A DNA stretch of 64,000 nucleotides from Pectinophora gossypiella (taxonomy: Eukaryota > Arthropoda > Insecta > Lepidoptera > Gelechiidae). The position numbers and the translations under genes are program-made. Positions within the stretch are counted from its first letter, which is position 1; each line of letters opens with the position of its first letter. Where the stretch lies: the NCBI RefSeq assembly GCF_024362695.1, contig NW_026063273.1, positions 1 through 64,000 on the forward strand, written 5' to 3'. This document shows, piece by piece, positions 31,701 to 42,835 of the stretch. The notes under the pieces were generated by a model. The model was not told where the DNA came from, did not search any database, and was given only the letters and a program-made list of their open reading frames with translations.

Positions 31701-31900
31701 GGGGGGAGTGTTACAATTTGGTGCCGTGACCAGGATAGTTGCGAAAAGGGGAGTGTTACAATTTGGTGTAGTGACTAGGATAGTGCTGAAAGAGGGGAGT
31801 GTTACATTTTGGTGCCGTGACCAGGATAGTTGCGAAGGGGGGGTGTGTTACATTTGGTGCCGTGAGTAGGATAGTTGCTATGTAAGGGGGGTGTGTTACA
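28723..31900 (+). repeat. LARD-E 3' LTR
   Basis: 3178 bp, apparently identical to the 5' LTR except for a cluster of about nine differences within 31438-31540. It ends GTGTGTTACA at 31900, followed by the cact duplication and resumption of Gyp-C pol. Confidence 0.92.
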
Positions 31901-33669
31901 CACTTCTGTCGAATTAGAGATTGAGCTTACCACTAACAAACCTGTCTGCCAGCGACCATATCGAATGTCTGAGAGAGATAGAGAAATTACACGTAAACTG
32001 ACAGATGACTTGCTAACTAACGGAATCATTCGGCATAGCAACTCTCCTTACGCAAGTCCTGCGTTATTGGTAGATAAGGCGCAGACGGAGGAAAAACGGC
32101 TGTGTATTGATTATAGACCGCTTAATAAAGTCACGGTGAAGGAAACTTACCCCATGCCTTTGATAGAGGACCTGGTTGATCGGTTACGTGGCTGTAAATG
32201 TTTCACTTCACTTGACCTTAAAAGTGGGTATTACCACATACCCATAAAAGAGGAATCCATTCCAAAAACTGCGTTTATCACACCAGATGGGCATTTTGAA
32301 TTTACCAGAATGCCCTTCGGATTGTGCAATGGACCTGCAGTCTTTCAAAGATTGATGGATACTGTGTTGGGGAATTTACGATTTGGCCGCGTTATTTGTT
32401 ACATGGACGACTTATTAATTGCCACTGAGTCATACGAAGAAAATGTTCAGGTTTTGGAAATGGTTTTAGACATTCTTGACAAAAATGGATTGACTATTAA
32501 TCTAAATAAATGTTCATTTTTCCAAAAGGACGTGTCCTTCTTGGGATATGAAATTTCGGAATCAGGGATTCGCCCTAGTTCTCGTAAGCTCAAGGCTATA
32601 GAGAACTTTCCCACCCCGACCAATATCCATCAGTTGAGACAGTTTCTTGGGTTAATTAATTATTTTAGAAAATTCATTCGAAATTGCGCAATTTTATGTA
32701 GACCTTTGACAAACTTATTAAAAAAGGGGATTGCATGGCAATGGGGTATTAAGGAAAATCAGGCCGTGTCCGATCTGAAAAAGGTGTTAATTGAGAACGC
32801 AGTACTAAATATATTTGACCCTCGATTACCTATTAATTCATATTCTGATGCAAGCCGCGATGGAATAGGATGCATTTTAACTCAAGTCACTAAAGATGGC
32901 GAAAAACCAGTCTATTTTTATAGTAGACAAACTACAAAGGAGGAAAAAAATTATCACTCTTTTGAACTTGAGTTATTAGCTATCGTAACTGGGCTACAGA
33001 AGTATAGACATTATTTGTTAGGAAGTCATTTTAAGATAATTACTGACTGCAATGCGGTTCGCCATGCTCTTACGAAACGTGACATAATACCACGAATCAG
33101 CAGATGGGTTTTATTGACTCAGGAATTTACGTATGACATTGTACATAGAGCTGGGTCACAGATGCAGCACGTTGACGCATTAAGTCGGAATCCCATACCT
33201 AGCGATGACCCGAACGATATTGCTGTACGAGAAACTAATGACCTGTTATCGATAACAATCACTGAGGGGGGCTGGCTTTTATCGGTTCAATTACAAGACC
33301 CAGGTATTTGCAGCATTAGGAACATTCTATTGTCAGGTGAGGCCGACCAAAATAAAAAAATATTTCATGATTACGAGTTACTAGGTAACAAAGTATACAG
33401 GAGGACAGAATATGGGCGTAGGTGGTTAGTACCGAAGGCATGTGTATGGCAAGTGATCAGGTGCAATCACGACGATGTGGGACATTTTGCGGTTGATAAA
33501 ACCGTGGAGCGAATACGATCGAAATATTGGTTTCCTCGTTTAAAGAAAACTGTATCTAAATATATAAAAAATTGTTTAAATTGCATTTATTTTAAAAGTA
33601 TTCACGGTAAAAAGCCAGGTCAGTTATATCCGATACCAAAATATGCTCGCCCTTTCCACACACTGCATT
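31901..33669 (+). CDS. Gyp-C pol part 1: RT, RNase H and integrase zinc domain
   Basis: The frame resumes after LARD-E with SVELEIEL. The RT shows EEKRLCIDYRPLNKVTVK, FTSLDLKSGYYHIPI, RMPFGLCNGPAVFQRLMD and catalytic YMDD. The connection reads HQLRQFLGLINYFRKFI. RNase H shows SYSDASRDGIGCIL, FELELLAIV and ITDCNAVRH. The integrase HHCC domain includes CNHDDVGHF and CLNCIYF. The frame stays open from the junction to the next insertion, at codon CAT 33666-33668, where a LINE fragment interrupts it. Confidence 0.93.
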
Positions 33670-34027
33670 CATAATTCATAATTCATAATCATTTATTTGC
33701 AATAAAAATGGTATTACAGTTTGCAGATGGTCAGCATTTAACATTTGGTCTACATTTTTAGTTATTCAAATTATAACATGCAAATAGTTAAACAAAATAA
33801 AATTCATAATTTAAATGTCAATCATGTACCTAAACATTAATTATGAAATATTAATAAAATGATTTACAATGTCATTATCCAAATTACATATCACAAAAAA
33901 ACAAACAATACACAAAAAAGAGAAAAAAGAAACAAAATAAAAAAGAAAAACAATGAAACGAAACATCCAACGATTCATTCGATCGTTATAATAATCGATA
34001 TAGTCGTTCTAGTTCGGTTCTGTTCGT
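33670..34027 (-). mobile_element. 5'-truncated LINE or SINE 3' fragment inserted in Gyp-C integrase
   Basis: A 358-bp insertion flanked by catt (33666-33669 and 34028-34031). On the minus strand it ends with repeated ttatgaa units, a non-LTR 3' tail, preceded by gcaaataaatga. It splits the integrase codons between FHTLH and LDHVGPF, and the host frame changes from frame 0 to frame 2 across it. The family was not identified. Confidence 0.8.
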
Positions 34028-34939
34028 CATTTAGATCACGTTGGTCCGTTTGTGAAATCCTCGCGGCAAAACAGTTATTTATTGGTAGCAGTAGATGCTT
34101 TTACCAAGTTCGTGTTTATCTCTGCAGTTAAAAACACAAAAAGTAAATCTGTTATATGCGAACTTAATAAAACATTCAAGATTTTCGGTAATCCTATTCG
34201 ATTAATATGTGATGCAGGTAGCGCTTTTACATCTTCATTGTTTAAAAATTATTGCAAAGATAGGAACATTCGGCTTCATATTATAGCAACAGCGGTTCCG
34301 CGTTCGAACGGCCAAGTCGAACGTTACAACCAGACCGTGCTAGAGGCCCTCCGTAGTATGGGTGCCGATAAGGATAATAACAAGTGGGACGAAAATATCA
34401 CTAGTGTTCAACAAGGTATCAATAGTACCATTAACAGAACCACTGCCGCAGTACCCAGCGAAGTGTTCTTCGGGTTTAGAATTCGTATGAATAATGATCA
34501 AATCACTGATGATGGTAATGTTGAACGTTCTGTTGACGTAACGGCTTTGCGACAAATGGTAGATGATAATATAAAGAGAGAGGCGCTTCGGCAAAAGGCA
34601 GACTTTGACGCTAAACGTATGCCGGCCGAGGAATACAATGTCGGTGACTTAGTGGTGATTAAAATACCAAGTCAAACGAACGACGGACAAAGTACCAAAC
34701 TATTGCCTATGTACAAAGGTCCTTTCCAAATTTCGGAGGTCCTGGGCCATGACAGGTATCGAGTGATGGATATGAGGGGAGCTGAACGATCCTCTAAACG
34801 TTATGATGGAGTAGCTTGTGTAGAAAACATGAAGCGATGGGTGAGAATAGGAGAGGATGATGAGAACCCCTCAGAACCGGATGTTGTCCCAACAGGTACA
34901 CGTATTTACATTTATACTTTGTTTTTATTTCATATATAA
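34028..34939 (+). CDS. Gyp-C pol part 2: integrase core and C-terminal domain
   Basis: The catalytic residues are visible as LDHVGPF (D), LICDAGSAFTSS (D) and SNGQVERYNQT (E). The C-terminal segment has GPFQISEVLGHDRYRVMD. A GT..AG pair at 34896-34956 could remove the last 14 codons and join PT to AGEEWMCYTP, but the downstream piece resembles a dispersed lepidopteran repeat, so the unspliced end is kept here. No envelope frame follows. Confidence 0.88.
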   Translation, partial: HLDHVGPFVKSSRQNSYLLVAVDAFTKFVFISAVKNTKSKSVICELNKTFKIFGNPIRLICDAGSAFTSSLFKNYCKDRNIRLHIIATAVPRSNGQVERYNQTVLEALRSMGADKDNNKWDENITSVQQGINSTINRTTAAVPSEVFFGFRIRMNNDQITDDGNVERSVDVTALRQMVDDNIKREALRQKADFDAKRMPAEEYNVGDLVVIKIPSQTNDGQSTKLLPMYKGPFQISEVLGHDRYRVMDMRGAERSSKRYDGVACVENMKRWVRIGEDDENPSEPDVVPTGTRIYIYTLFLFHI

Positions 34940-34959
34940 GTAACTTGATTTTCTAGCTG

Positions 34960-35035
34960 GCGAGGAGTGGATGTGTTATACACCTCTGCCTACCCCTTCG
35001 GAGAAATAGGCGACAGGCGTGATGCTATCTATGTT
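34960..35035 (-). repeat. dispersed repeat fragment, minus orientation
   Basis: The minus strand reads cacgcctgtcgcc and then ggggtaggcagagg, similar to 35625-35670 in plus orientation (cacgcctgtttcccaccggg then gtaagcagag). I know this type of sequence as common in Lepidoptera. The two inverted pieces flank the twin palindromes. Confidence 0.6.
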
Positions 35036-35051
35036 CATGTGCCTTGCCTAT

Positions 35052-35277
35052 ACAGGGTGTTAGTGACATCGTAACGAAAACTTTGAGGGGTGGTTCAGGC
35101 CATGATTCTGAGTTGATATCAAGTAGAAATTTCCGTCGCAAAAGTATGGATTGGAAAATAATTAAAAAGAAAAGAAAAATTTTCATGAATTTTTTGCCAC
35201 GAAATTCCACTTGATATCAACTCAGAATCATGGTCTGAACCATCCCCCTCAGTATTCGTTACGGTGTCACTAACACC
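35052..35277. mobile_element. palindromic MITE, copy 1
   Basis: The left end acagggtgttagtgacatcg and the right end (reverse complement ggtgttagtgacaccg) pair, as do inner arms such as ttctgagttgatatcaagt with its complement. About 226 bp, no coding capacity. Confidence 0.75.
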
Positions 35278-35309
35278 TACCTACTTATATGGCTACCGTA
35301 TGTACTTGT

Positions 35310-35536
35310 ACAGGGTGTAAGTGTCATCGTAACGAATACTGAGAGGGATGATTCATCTGATTATTCTGAGTTAATATCAAGTGGAATTTTCCATCGCAAA
35401 AGTATAGAATTGAAAATAATTTAAAAAAACTAAAAAAAAATCATGAATTTTGCGACGGAAAATTCCACTTGATTTTAACTCAGAATCATGGTCTGAATCA
35501 ATCCCCTCAGTATTCGTTACGATGTCACTAACACCC
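35310..35536. mobile_element. palindromic MITE, copy 2
   Basis: Same family and orientation class as the copy ending 33 bp upstream: acagggtgtaagtgtcatcg at the left and a complementary right end. The arms differ from copy 1 at several positions, so this is not a recent tandem duplication. Confidence 0.75.
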
Positions 35537-36256
35537 AGTATACATACGAACATTAATTTAAAATAACTGTTCATATATATGCATTAACAAAAAAAAATTC
35601 ACTTGCATATTACATACATAAACTCACGCCTGTTTCCCACCGGGGTAAGCAGAGACTATAGAATTCCATTTGCTTCGATCCTGACACACTTCTCTTGCTT
35701 CCTCCACATTCATCAATCGCTTCACTTGCATATTAAGGGTGTGAATTACCTTCTTTCTGTTGTCTGTTTATGTATTAACATAGGTATCGAGTTACATGGT
35801 GAAGTAGTCTAACGTAGTCGCATCAAACGAATTAATGGTATATTAATGAGTAAAAGGTAACGGATATCCAAGTGAACACCGTTACACTAGGAAAAGGCAA
35901 TATACAACTAATTACACATTAAGCAACTTGGTTAAGTCCTATAAAATTGGTTAATCACTGGGTGGTCTGTGTACGACACAAAGTTCAAAGTATAGGATGA
36001 TATACAACCAAGTGTATAAGAGGTATTAGTTAAGCCATAGTTCCTGTTTGCTGTAATATACTATTGCTGTGTTCAAAGCTACTTCATAACTAATTGGTGT
36101 TTAATTCACGAATTAAATGAATGAACACTAATTGGTAAGCAGCTGATGAGCTAAAAATATTCTGATAATACAAATACTCTTAATGCCTTTTATTCTCAGC
36201 TCCTACATCAGACTAGAACGATGGTCGGGGACGACATCGTCAGCAGGACGGCCGGA
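35537..36256 (+). other. Gyp-C 3' untranslated region
   Basis: Non-coding sequence up to the 3' LTR. It includes a dispersed lepidopteran repeat at about 35620-35710. No envelope gene or RNA gene was recognised. Sequence just before the LTR (cagcaggacggccgga) is only moderately purine-rich. Confidence 0.6.
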
Positions 36257-36563
36257 TGTTGTCGATCTGCATTTTTAGTTATTTTAATAGGCACTCAAAT
36301 GGCAACATCGTGAAATGCTGTCATTCGTATTAGTTTTCCCCCGCTCCACGAGGCTACTTTTCCGAACTCCGTGAACAGCTAGCTCACTTCTATGCTGACT
36401 TCTCTACGAAACGGACGTATTGTGGCTACATTTGGATAAGTATTTATATAAGTGCTTAAAAGGTGTGTATAAGTAATCTGATTCTATGTTGTAAAATTAT
36501 AAATATTATTAAACTGGAAGAATACAATTATATGGTGCAAATTCTGAATGTGTGTTTATTTTA
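36257..36563 (+). repeat. Gyp-C 3' LTR
   Basis: 307 bp matching 18467-18776, followed by the aacg duplication at 36564-36567. The reading frame of Gyp-A resumes directly after it. Confidence 0.9.
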
Positions 36564-36867
36564 AACGGTTCTTTTTATAAAAACGACGATAGGGAATACG
36601 AGGTCTCTATGCCAAGGGACGAGTATGCGGGTGAATTTGGGGTCCTTCAGGATATCTTTGAAAAGGTTCGGGTTAATATAGAGAAGGCTCACGCGACGAA
36701 CGCGACGTACTACAACCTGCGACGCCGTAACGTCAATACTTTGCGCGAAGGTCAAGTAGTGTGGCGGAAAACGTACGCCGCAAATTTTAAAGCCTCGAAA
36801 CTTGCCCCAAAATACGAGCAGTGCGTGATTAAAAAGGTATTATCACCCTTGGTGTACGAATTGGTAT
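36564..36867 (+). pseudogene. Gyp-A fragment 3: integrase C-terminal region
   Basis: It continues from GREPII at 18466 with NGSFYKNDDREYE, then NATYYNLRRRNVNTLREGQV and LAPKYEQCVIKKVLSPLVYE, typical of the gypsy integrase C-terminus. It is cut at 36863-36867 (ggtat) by BEL-D and resumes at 43159. Confidence 0.88.
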
Positions 36868-37190
36868 TGTTAGCGCGCCATCTATGCGTTAATTGCGTTA
36901 CTACAAGGAGTGTGCCAATATCCCGTGACAACCAGTAAACCACCTCAACAGACGATAATTAAGCAAGAAGTTCTGCTATGATGACACAGATGGCGTTGTT
37001 ACAACAATATAAAAGGCTATGACGGACCCGCATCGAACCCACTTCATATTTTCGCTTCATTTGTATTATATACTTATCCTTTATAATAGAAATAAATTTC
37101 TATGTATTAAGAAAATAAAATATTCATTTTTACATCCATCCTGCTTTCAAGACCCATACGAACACTCAAAACGTTAAACAACTCTCAACA
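36868..37190 (+). repeat. BEL-D 5' LTR with promoter elements
   Basis: 323 bp from TGTTAGCGCGCC to ACTCTCAACA. A TATA box, aatataaaag, lies at 37006-37015, and polyadenylation signals AATAAA lie near 37091 and 37114. The 5' LTR would supply the promoter and the 3' LTR the end signal. Confidence 0.93.
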
Positions 37191-37469
37191 TAAGTCCTTC
37201 GTCGCTGGATACCAAAAAGGAACCAGAAAAGAATAGAGAATTGGAAGTTTGGATTGGAGGGAAAGAAGACGGTATTTGAAGACACGATTGGAGACAATAC
37301 CGAGCGGTATCACATCTTCCGTTTACCTGCCTCTCTTTGCCTATATTTGTTTTAAAACTGTTGCTATATTTTAGGTATTCGGGAGAGCCAGCAGCGCTGA
37401 TGCGCATTACATCGTCAGTTGCTGAAACAAGAAAATCGTGAGTACTCTTGCTTTCTTTAAGGTGCCAAA

Positions 37470-39720
37470 ATGAGTGTGGATAATGTTACAGTTCGTAGTA
37501 AATCTCCTAATATTTGTTTAAACGAAGAAGATCTAGAGTTGCGCGAATTAAATAAAAAACGTGGCGTAATCAAGGGTAAACTTACCCTCTTTGTGAAATT
37601 TGTGAACTCATTTGAAGGAAATGCTCAATTAACTGATAGAAAATCGTTAGAATTACAGTTGCGTCATGATTTAGCTACTTCGTTATTAACCGAGTTCAAT
37701 AATATTCAAAGTTCTATAGAATTACTCACGTCGGAGGGCGACATGAGTCAGCAGTTAGAAGCTCGCGAATCATTCGAAAACATTTATTTCAGTGCAATGA
37801 GTCTTGCAACCGGTTTATTACAACAAAATAAAGCTCGCAGTAATAATGATATCGATGATTCTAGATGTAATTCTCATGCGTCTGTAAAACTGCCAACCAT
37901 ATCACTACCCTCATTTGATGGTACCTTTGATAATTGGCTCGAGTTTAGAGACACCTATATTTCTATGATTCATGACTCTAAACAATTAGATGTTATTCAA
38001 AAGTTTCACTACTTAAGATCCGCATTAACGGGTAATGCAATTCAAGTAATTAAATCTTTAGAGTTTTCGTCAGAAAACTACAGTGTAGCTTGGGAGTTTG
38101 CTCAATAACCGTTACAATAATACTAAATTATTAGTTCATAACCACATAAAGGCTTTATTTTCTATGCAGGCCATAAATAAGGAATCTCCAACACAGATAC
38201 GGAAACTAATTGATACTGTACTTAAAAACATACGCGCGTTAGATACTCTTGGGGAGCCAACTGAATACTGGGACACCCTCATAAATTTTATCACCGTTTC
38301 TAAATTAGATTCGTCCATTGAGAAAGTTTGGGAACAGTACAAAAGCGCACAGAGTTCTAGTTCGGAGAAAAGGTTTGATTTAAAGTCATTAATAAAATTC
38401 CTGCAAGACAAAGCCAATACGTTAGAGATGATTAAAGCTAACCATTCTAATTTTACTAGTAGAACTGCCGTCGAAATTAAAAGGTTACCACCAAAGGTTC
38501 ACAGCTTGTTTTCCTCTCGTAGAAATGATAAATCGCTACAAATACGTCCGCGTGTGTGCATTATGTGTAAAGGTACACATTCATTGTATTTATGCAATAG
38601 ATTTTTGAATCTACCTTTAAAAGATAAAAAACAATTCGTCGAGTCGAACAAATTATGTAAGAACTGTTTGCGTTCAAGTCATACAGCTAACGAATGTTAC
38701 TTTGGTCCGTGTAGGCAATGTAACGCTAAACACAATAGCTTGCTACACGAAGACAGTGCGTCAATGCCTGTGGTAATGCAATTGCCACAGGCCCCTGTAC
38801 TCGTACCTACCGATACTGCCGCTTTACATACGACTATTAATACTAAGTCAAGTTTCAACTATACGACACCAAACGCGCAGTGTCTGGAACCTGTTTTGTT
38901 ATCAACCGCTTTAGTCGAAGTCAGTGGCAATGGCATACATTATATAAAAGCCCGCGCTTTATTAGATAGCGGCAGCCAACACTGTATCATTACAAACTCA
39001 TTACGCAATCAATTAAACGCCTTATGTGTACAGTCCACTTATAGAATCGCTGGAGTAGGAAATAGTATTTCGCAATCTACTCAATCATGTGAAATTTCGA
39101 TTAAATCAATAAACGATGAATTCCATAAACGCATTAAATGTCTGATTTTATCTAATTTAACCAGTATGTTGCCGTCCGTTAGTGTCGACCTTGATTCGCT
39201 TAACTTACCCAAAAACATTAATCTTGCAGACCCTACATTTTGCATACCCTCAAAAGTTGATATTTTAATAGGGGCTGATCAATTTTGGGACTTATTACAG
39301 GATGGTAGAATTCGATTAAGTAACGGTCCATCTCTTCAAAATACTAAGCTTGGATGGATAGTATCTGGTCCCATGCACCTTAACAATTCTAATATTCGTA
39401 CATCTGTTTGTAATCACGTTCAAACTTTAGATCTTAACGATCAATTAAAACGGTTTTGGGAGTTAGAGGAAATACCCCAAAACAATCACTATTATTCGGA
39501 AGAAGAATTAGCTTGTGAAAAACTTTTTATTGATACGACTACACGTGACGAAACCGGACGGTTTTCAGTAGCCGTTCCTTTAAAGGACTCGCCTAACTTG
39601 CTTGGTGATAGTTATGAAATTGCAAAAAATAGATTGCTGTCACTTGAGCGTAAATTACAACGTTCACCCCCACAACACAGACAAATGTACCATGATTTTA
39701 TGCAAGAATATATATTATCG
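37470..39720 (+). pseudogene. BEL-D gag and protease, two frameshifts
   Basis: ATG at 37470 follows a 279-bp leader. Gag carries the BEL-type segment KLPTISLPSFDGTFDNWLEF. A one-base shift at about 38095-38108 breaks WEF/LNNRYNN. Zinc-binding motifs follow (CIMCKGTHSLYLC, then KLCKNCLRSSHTANEC and FGPCRQCNAKHNSLLH). The protease active site is intact (ALLDSGSQHCIIT). A second shift at about 39715-39722 separates this frame from the RT frame inside the usual LDLGHMS motif. Confidence 0.9.
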
Positions 39721-41960
39721 ATTTAGGACATATGTCACGTATCGATAATTATACCACGCCTCACTATTTTTTGCCACATCACGGTGTGTTCCGCGAGCAC
39801 AGCACGACTACGAAATTACGAGCTGTGTTTAATGCAAGTCAAGCTACATCAAGTGGTAACTCACTCAATGACCTTCAAATGACTGGGCCACCCTTACAAA
39901 ATGACTTATTTGGCATTCTGTTAAGATTTCGGCAATATACCTTCGTAGCGTGTGCTGACATAGAAAAGATGTTTCGCCAAATTTTAATACATGAAGAATT
40001 CCGAAAGTTGCAATTAATTTTATGGCGTAGTAATCCTTCTGAATCCATCTCTGTGTATCAACTAAATACTATCACATATGGCACTGCTTCTGCTCCGTAC
40101 CTAAGCATGCGTTGTGTTAGGCAATTAGGACAAACGTGTCCAGACAAACTGACGTCACGTACTATTATAAATGATTTTTATGTAGACGATCTAATCACAG
40201 GAAGTGATGACAAGTCGGAGTTGTCTTTATTGTGTACTAACGTCAGCCAAGTTTGTAAGTCCGGTTGTTTACCACTTCGTAAATGGATTTTTAACTCAAA
40301 TGAAATCGCAAATGCAGTTTTGGGTGGGCAGACCAGTGATTCTAAATGCTTGTCACTCGGAGAGAACATCGGTTCTAGCAAAACTTTAGGTTTAGGTTGG
40401 TACAATACTAGTGATGAATTTCATTTTACCTCACAAATAAACAATAAGAAAACGGAAGTAACTAAACGCTTAATTTTATCGGTCGTGTCGCAAATATACG
40501 ATCCACTGGGTCTGCTCAGTCCCATAGTCATAGTGGCAAAGACATTATTACAAAAACTATGGTTGTGTAAAATTGGCTGGGATGACTTAGTACCTAATGA
40601 TATAAAAACATGCTGGGATAGGTTTGTAAATTCTTTATATAATCTACAATCTATACGTGTACCTCGTCATGTAATCGGGACCGACCCATTTATTATAGAA
40701 TTGCACATATTTACTGACGCGAGTGAGATGGCATATGGCGCGTGTGCCTATATTAGAACGAGTAGTAATGACGGCCGCGTAACTGTACATCTTTTATGCT
40801 CAAAATGTCGGGTAGCTCCAATAAAACCAATCAGTATTCCGCGCCTTGAATTGTGCGGCGCATTAGTAGGTGCTAAATTACAAGATAAAATAGTCAAATC
40901 ACTTCGCGTTACGTTTGATTCTATTGTTTTCTGGACAGATTCTACCATTGTGCTGGGTTGGTTGAACACGTCACCTCAACTATTAAAAACATTTGTTCAA
41001 AACCGGGTTGTAGAAATCAGTGAACTAACTGATAAGGCAGTTTGGTTACACGTAAACGGAAAACAAAACCCTGCCGACTTGTTAACTCGCGGGAAAAGCC
41101 TGGATGAACTTAATGGATTGTCTTTGTGGTGGAAGGGACCTGACTTTCTTCACGAAAAGGTAAATAAATGGTCGCAAACGTGCATAGAAGAACATAGTTT
41201 ACCAGAATTGAAAAACACTACTACAAGTCATGTTGTGTGCAGTGATAAAGTCATAAATAATAACATTTTTGATTTTAATAGGTTTTCTTCTTTTGGAAGG
41301 ATTCTACGTACTTGTGCTTATTTACTTCGCTTCACTCACAATATTCGCGTTAAAAATCTTTCTGAACGGTTTGCAGGCCCCTTGTCTGTAACAGAATTAA
41401 ATAATGCTCTATATAAGATAATCAAAATAGTACAAATTGAATCTTTTCCACGGGAATATAACCTAGTTGTTAATAAACAATCTTTAAGGTCTGTTCGTAG
41501 TCTGTCGAGTTTAAATATCTTTCTAGATAAAAATGAATTGATGAGAATTGGTGGCAGATTTTCGAATTCTATAGATTTTACTTACGACAAAAAACATCCT
41601 ATTCTATTGTGCAGTAAACATTATGTAACACGATTATTGTTTCGTCAAGAACATATTTATTTATTACATGCAGGGCCACAGTTACTATTAGCTCACATTA
41701 GAAATAAATGGTGGCCACTTAATGGCAGGAATTTAGCTAGGAAAACTGTTCATCAATGCGTTAAGTGTTCACGTATGACAAGCAAACCATTCGAATCAAT
41801 TATGGGCGATTTGCCCAAAGAACGATTAGAATTGAGTTACCCCTTTCTCATATCCGGTGTAGATTACGCTGGGCCAATGTACATTTTAAATAAAAAAGGT
41901 AGAGGATCTAAACTCGAGAAATGTTACATTATGTATATTTGTTTGTTTTGCGACACGAGC
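39720..41960 (+). CDS. BEL-D RT, RNase H and integrase N-terminal region
   Basis: The RT shows TKLRAVFNASQATSSGNSLN, ACADIEKMFRQILIH and catalytic FYVDDLITGS. RNase H begins ELHIFTDASEMAYGACAYI and continues with IPRLELCGALVGAKL, FWTDSTIVLGWL and HVNGKQNPADLLTRG. The integrase zinc domain (LLHAGPQLLLAHIRNKWWP, then CVKCSRM) leads into SGVDYAGPMYI, the first catalytic Asp. A one-base shift at about 41950-41962 ends the frame early. Confidence 0.92.
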
Positions 41961-42807
41961 ATTGCATTTAGAATTAGTCACTAGTTTGACCTCTGAATCT
42001 TACATTTTAGCGTTAAAAAGATTTATATCACGAAGGGGAAAGCCTTCACATATATTTTCTGATCACGGTCGCAATTTTGTGGGCGCAGTAAAGGAGTTCA
42101 CTGGTTTCTTAAATGACAGTTCTAAGTCTATCATTGATTACGCTACAGATAATCAAATCATATTTAAATTTATTCCGCCGTATTCGCCTCATTTTGGTGG
42201 ATTATGGGAAGCAGGGGTAAAGTCCTGTAAACACCACCTTACGCGCGTAGTAGGAAATGCACATTTAACATACGAGGAGTTCGGCACAGTTTTAATTCAA
42301 ATTGAAGCTGTCCTGAACTCCCGTCCAATGTCCCCTCTGTCCTCAGAACCAAGCGATTATGAGCCGTTGACGCCAGGTCATTTTCTCATTGGCCGTCCAC
42401 TGACCGCCCCTGCTGAGGAAGACGTCACCATCAAGCCGCTGCACGCTCTCACCCGCTACAAACGGATAGAACAACTTAGATTGCATTATTGGAAGCGGTG
42501 GTCAACCGAATATATCTCTGAGCTTCAACGCCGTACCAAATGGAAAGAGAACAAAGAAGAGTTACAACCTAACACATTAGTCATCATAAAGGACGATAAT
42601 CTCCCACCGCTTAGATGGCGTTTGGGGCGTGTTTTAAATCTGTTTCCAGGTAAAGATGGAATAGCGAGGGTTGCCACTATACGTACCGCTACTGGCATTA
42701 TTCAGAGGGCATTTTCAAAAATCTGCCCCCTTCCTGTACCGGTTCCTGTGCCTGTGCCTGTGCTGAAGACCTCAACAAGTCCAGGCTCTCCGGGACAAAC
42801 TCATTGA
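41958..42807 (+). CDS. BEL-D integrase core and C-terminal domain
   Basis: It continues after the shift with LHLELVTSLTSESYILAL, then HIFSDHGRNFVGAV (second Asp) and PYSPHFGGLWEAGVKSCKHH (catalytic Glu). The C-terminal BEL domain reads YISELQRRTKW and LPPLRWRLGRVLNLFPGKDG. The end has four Pro-Val repeats before TGA at 42805-42807. Confidence 0.92.
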
Positions 42808-42823
42808 GAGCTGGAGCTCTCAA
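42804..42823. repeat. 20-bp palindrome over the BEL-D stop codon
   Basis: ttgagagct-gg-agctctcaa is a perfect 9-bp stem beginning at the stop codon and lying 12 bp before the 3' LTR. Confidence 0.8.
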
Positions 42824-42835
42824 GGCCCGCCGATA

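Larger units (their letters stand above)
20295..31900 (+). mobile_element. LARD-E, non-coding LTR retrotransposon with 3.18 kb LTRs
   Basis: An 11,606-bp element with TG..CA ends. LTRs are 20295-23474 (3180 bp) and 28723-31900 (3178 bp), and the 4-bp duplication cact lies at 20291-20294 and 31901-31904. An 18-nt tRNA-His-type primer-binding site sits 3 nt inside the 5' LTR (23478-23495), and a purine tract (agggggcga) lies just before the 3' LTR. The 5.2 kb interior has no gag or pol frame. Size, long LTRs and empty interior fit the LARD class (large retrotransposon derivatives), described mainly in plants. The strand is set by the primer site and purine tract. It interrupts Gyp-C pol, whose frame resumes exactly after the duplication. 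Confidence 0.9.
18467..36563 (+). mobile_element. Gyp-C, Ty3/gypsy LTR retrotransposon, split by other elements
   Basis: LTRs at 18467-18776 (310 bp) and 36257-36563 (307 bp) match except for a small difference (gtacaaatag against gtattag). The 4-bp duplication aacg flanks the element at 18463-18466 and 36564-36567. The left end is TGTTG, but the right end is TTTTA rather than the usual CA. Removing LARD-E and the LINE fragment leaves about 6.1 kb with gag, protease, RT, RNase H and integrase in order. Gyp-C is closer to Gyp-B than to Gyp-A in its integrase C-terminus. Confidence 0.9.

Noticed and set aside
34940..36256. Envelope gene after Gyp-C integrase (endogenous retrovirus type)
   Set aside because: No open frame with signal peptide or membrane anchor. 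The region is MITEs and non-coding sequence. None of the LTR elements here shows an envelope.
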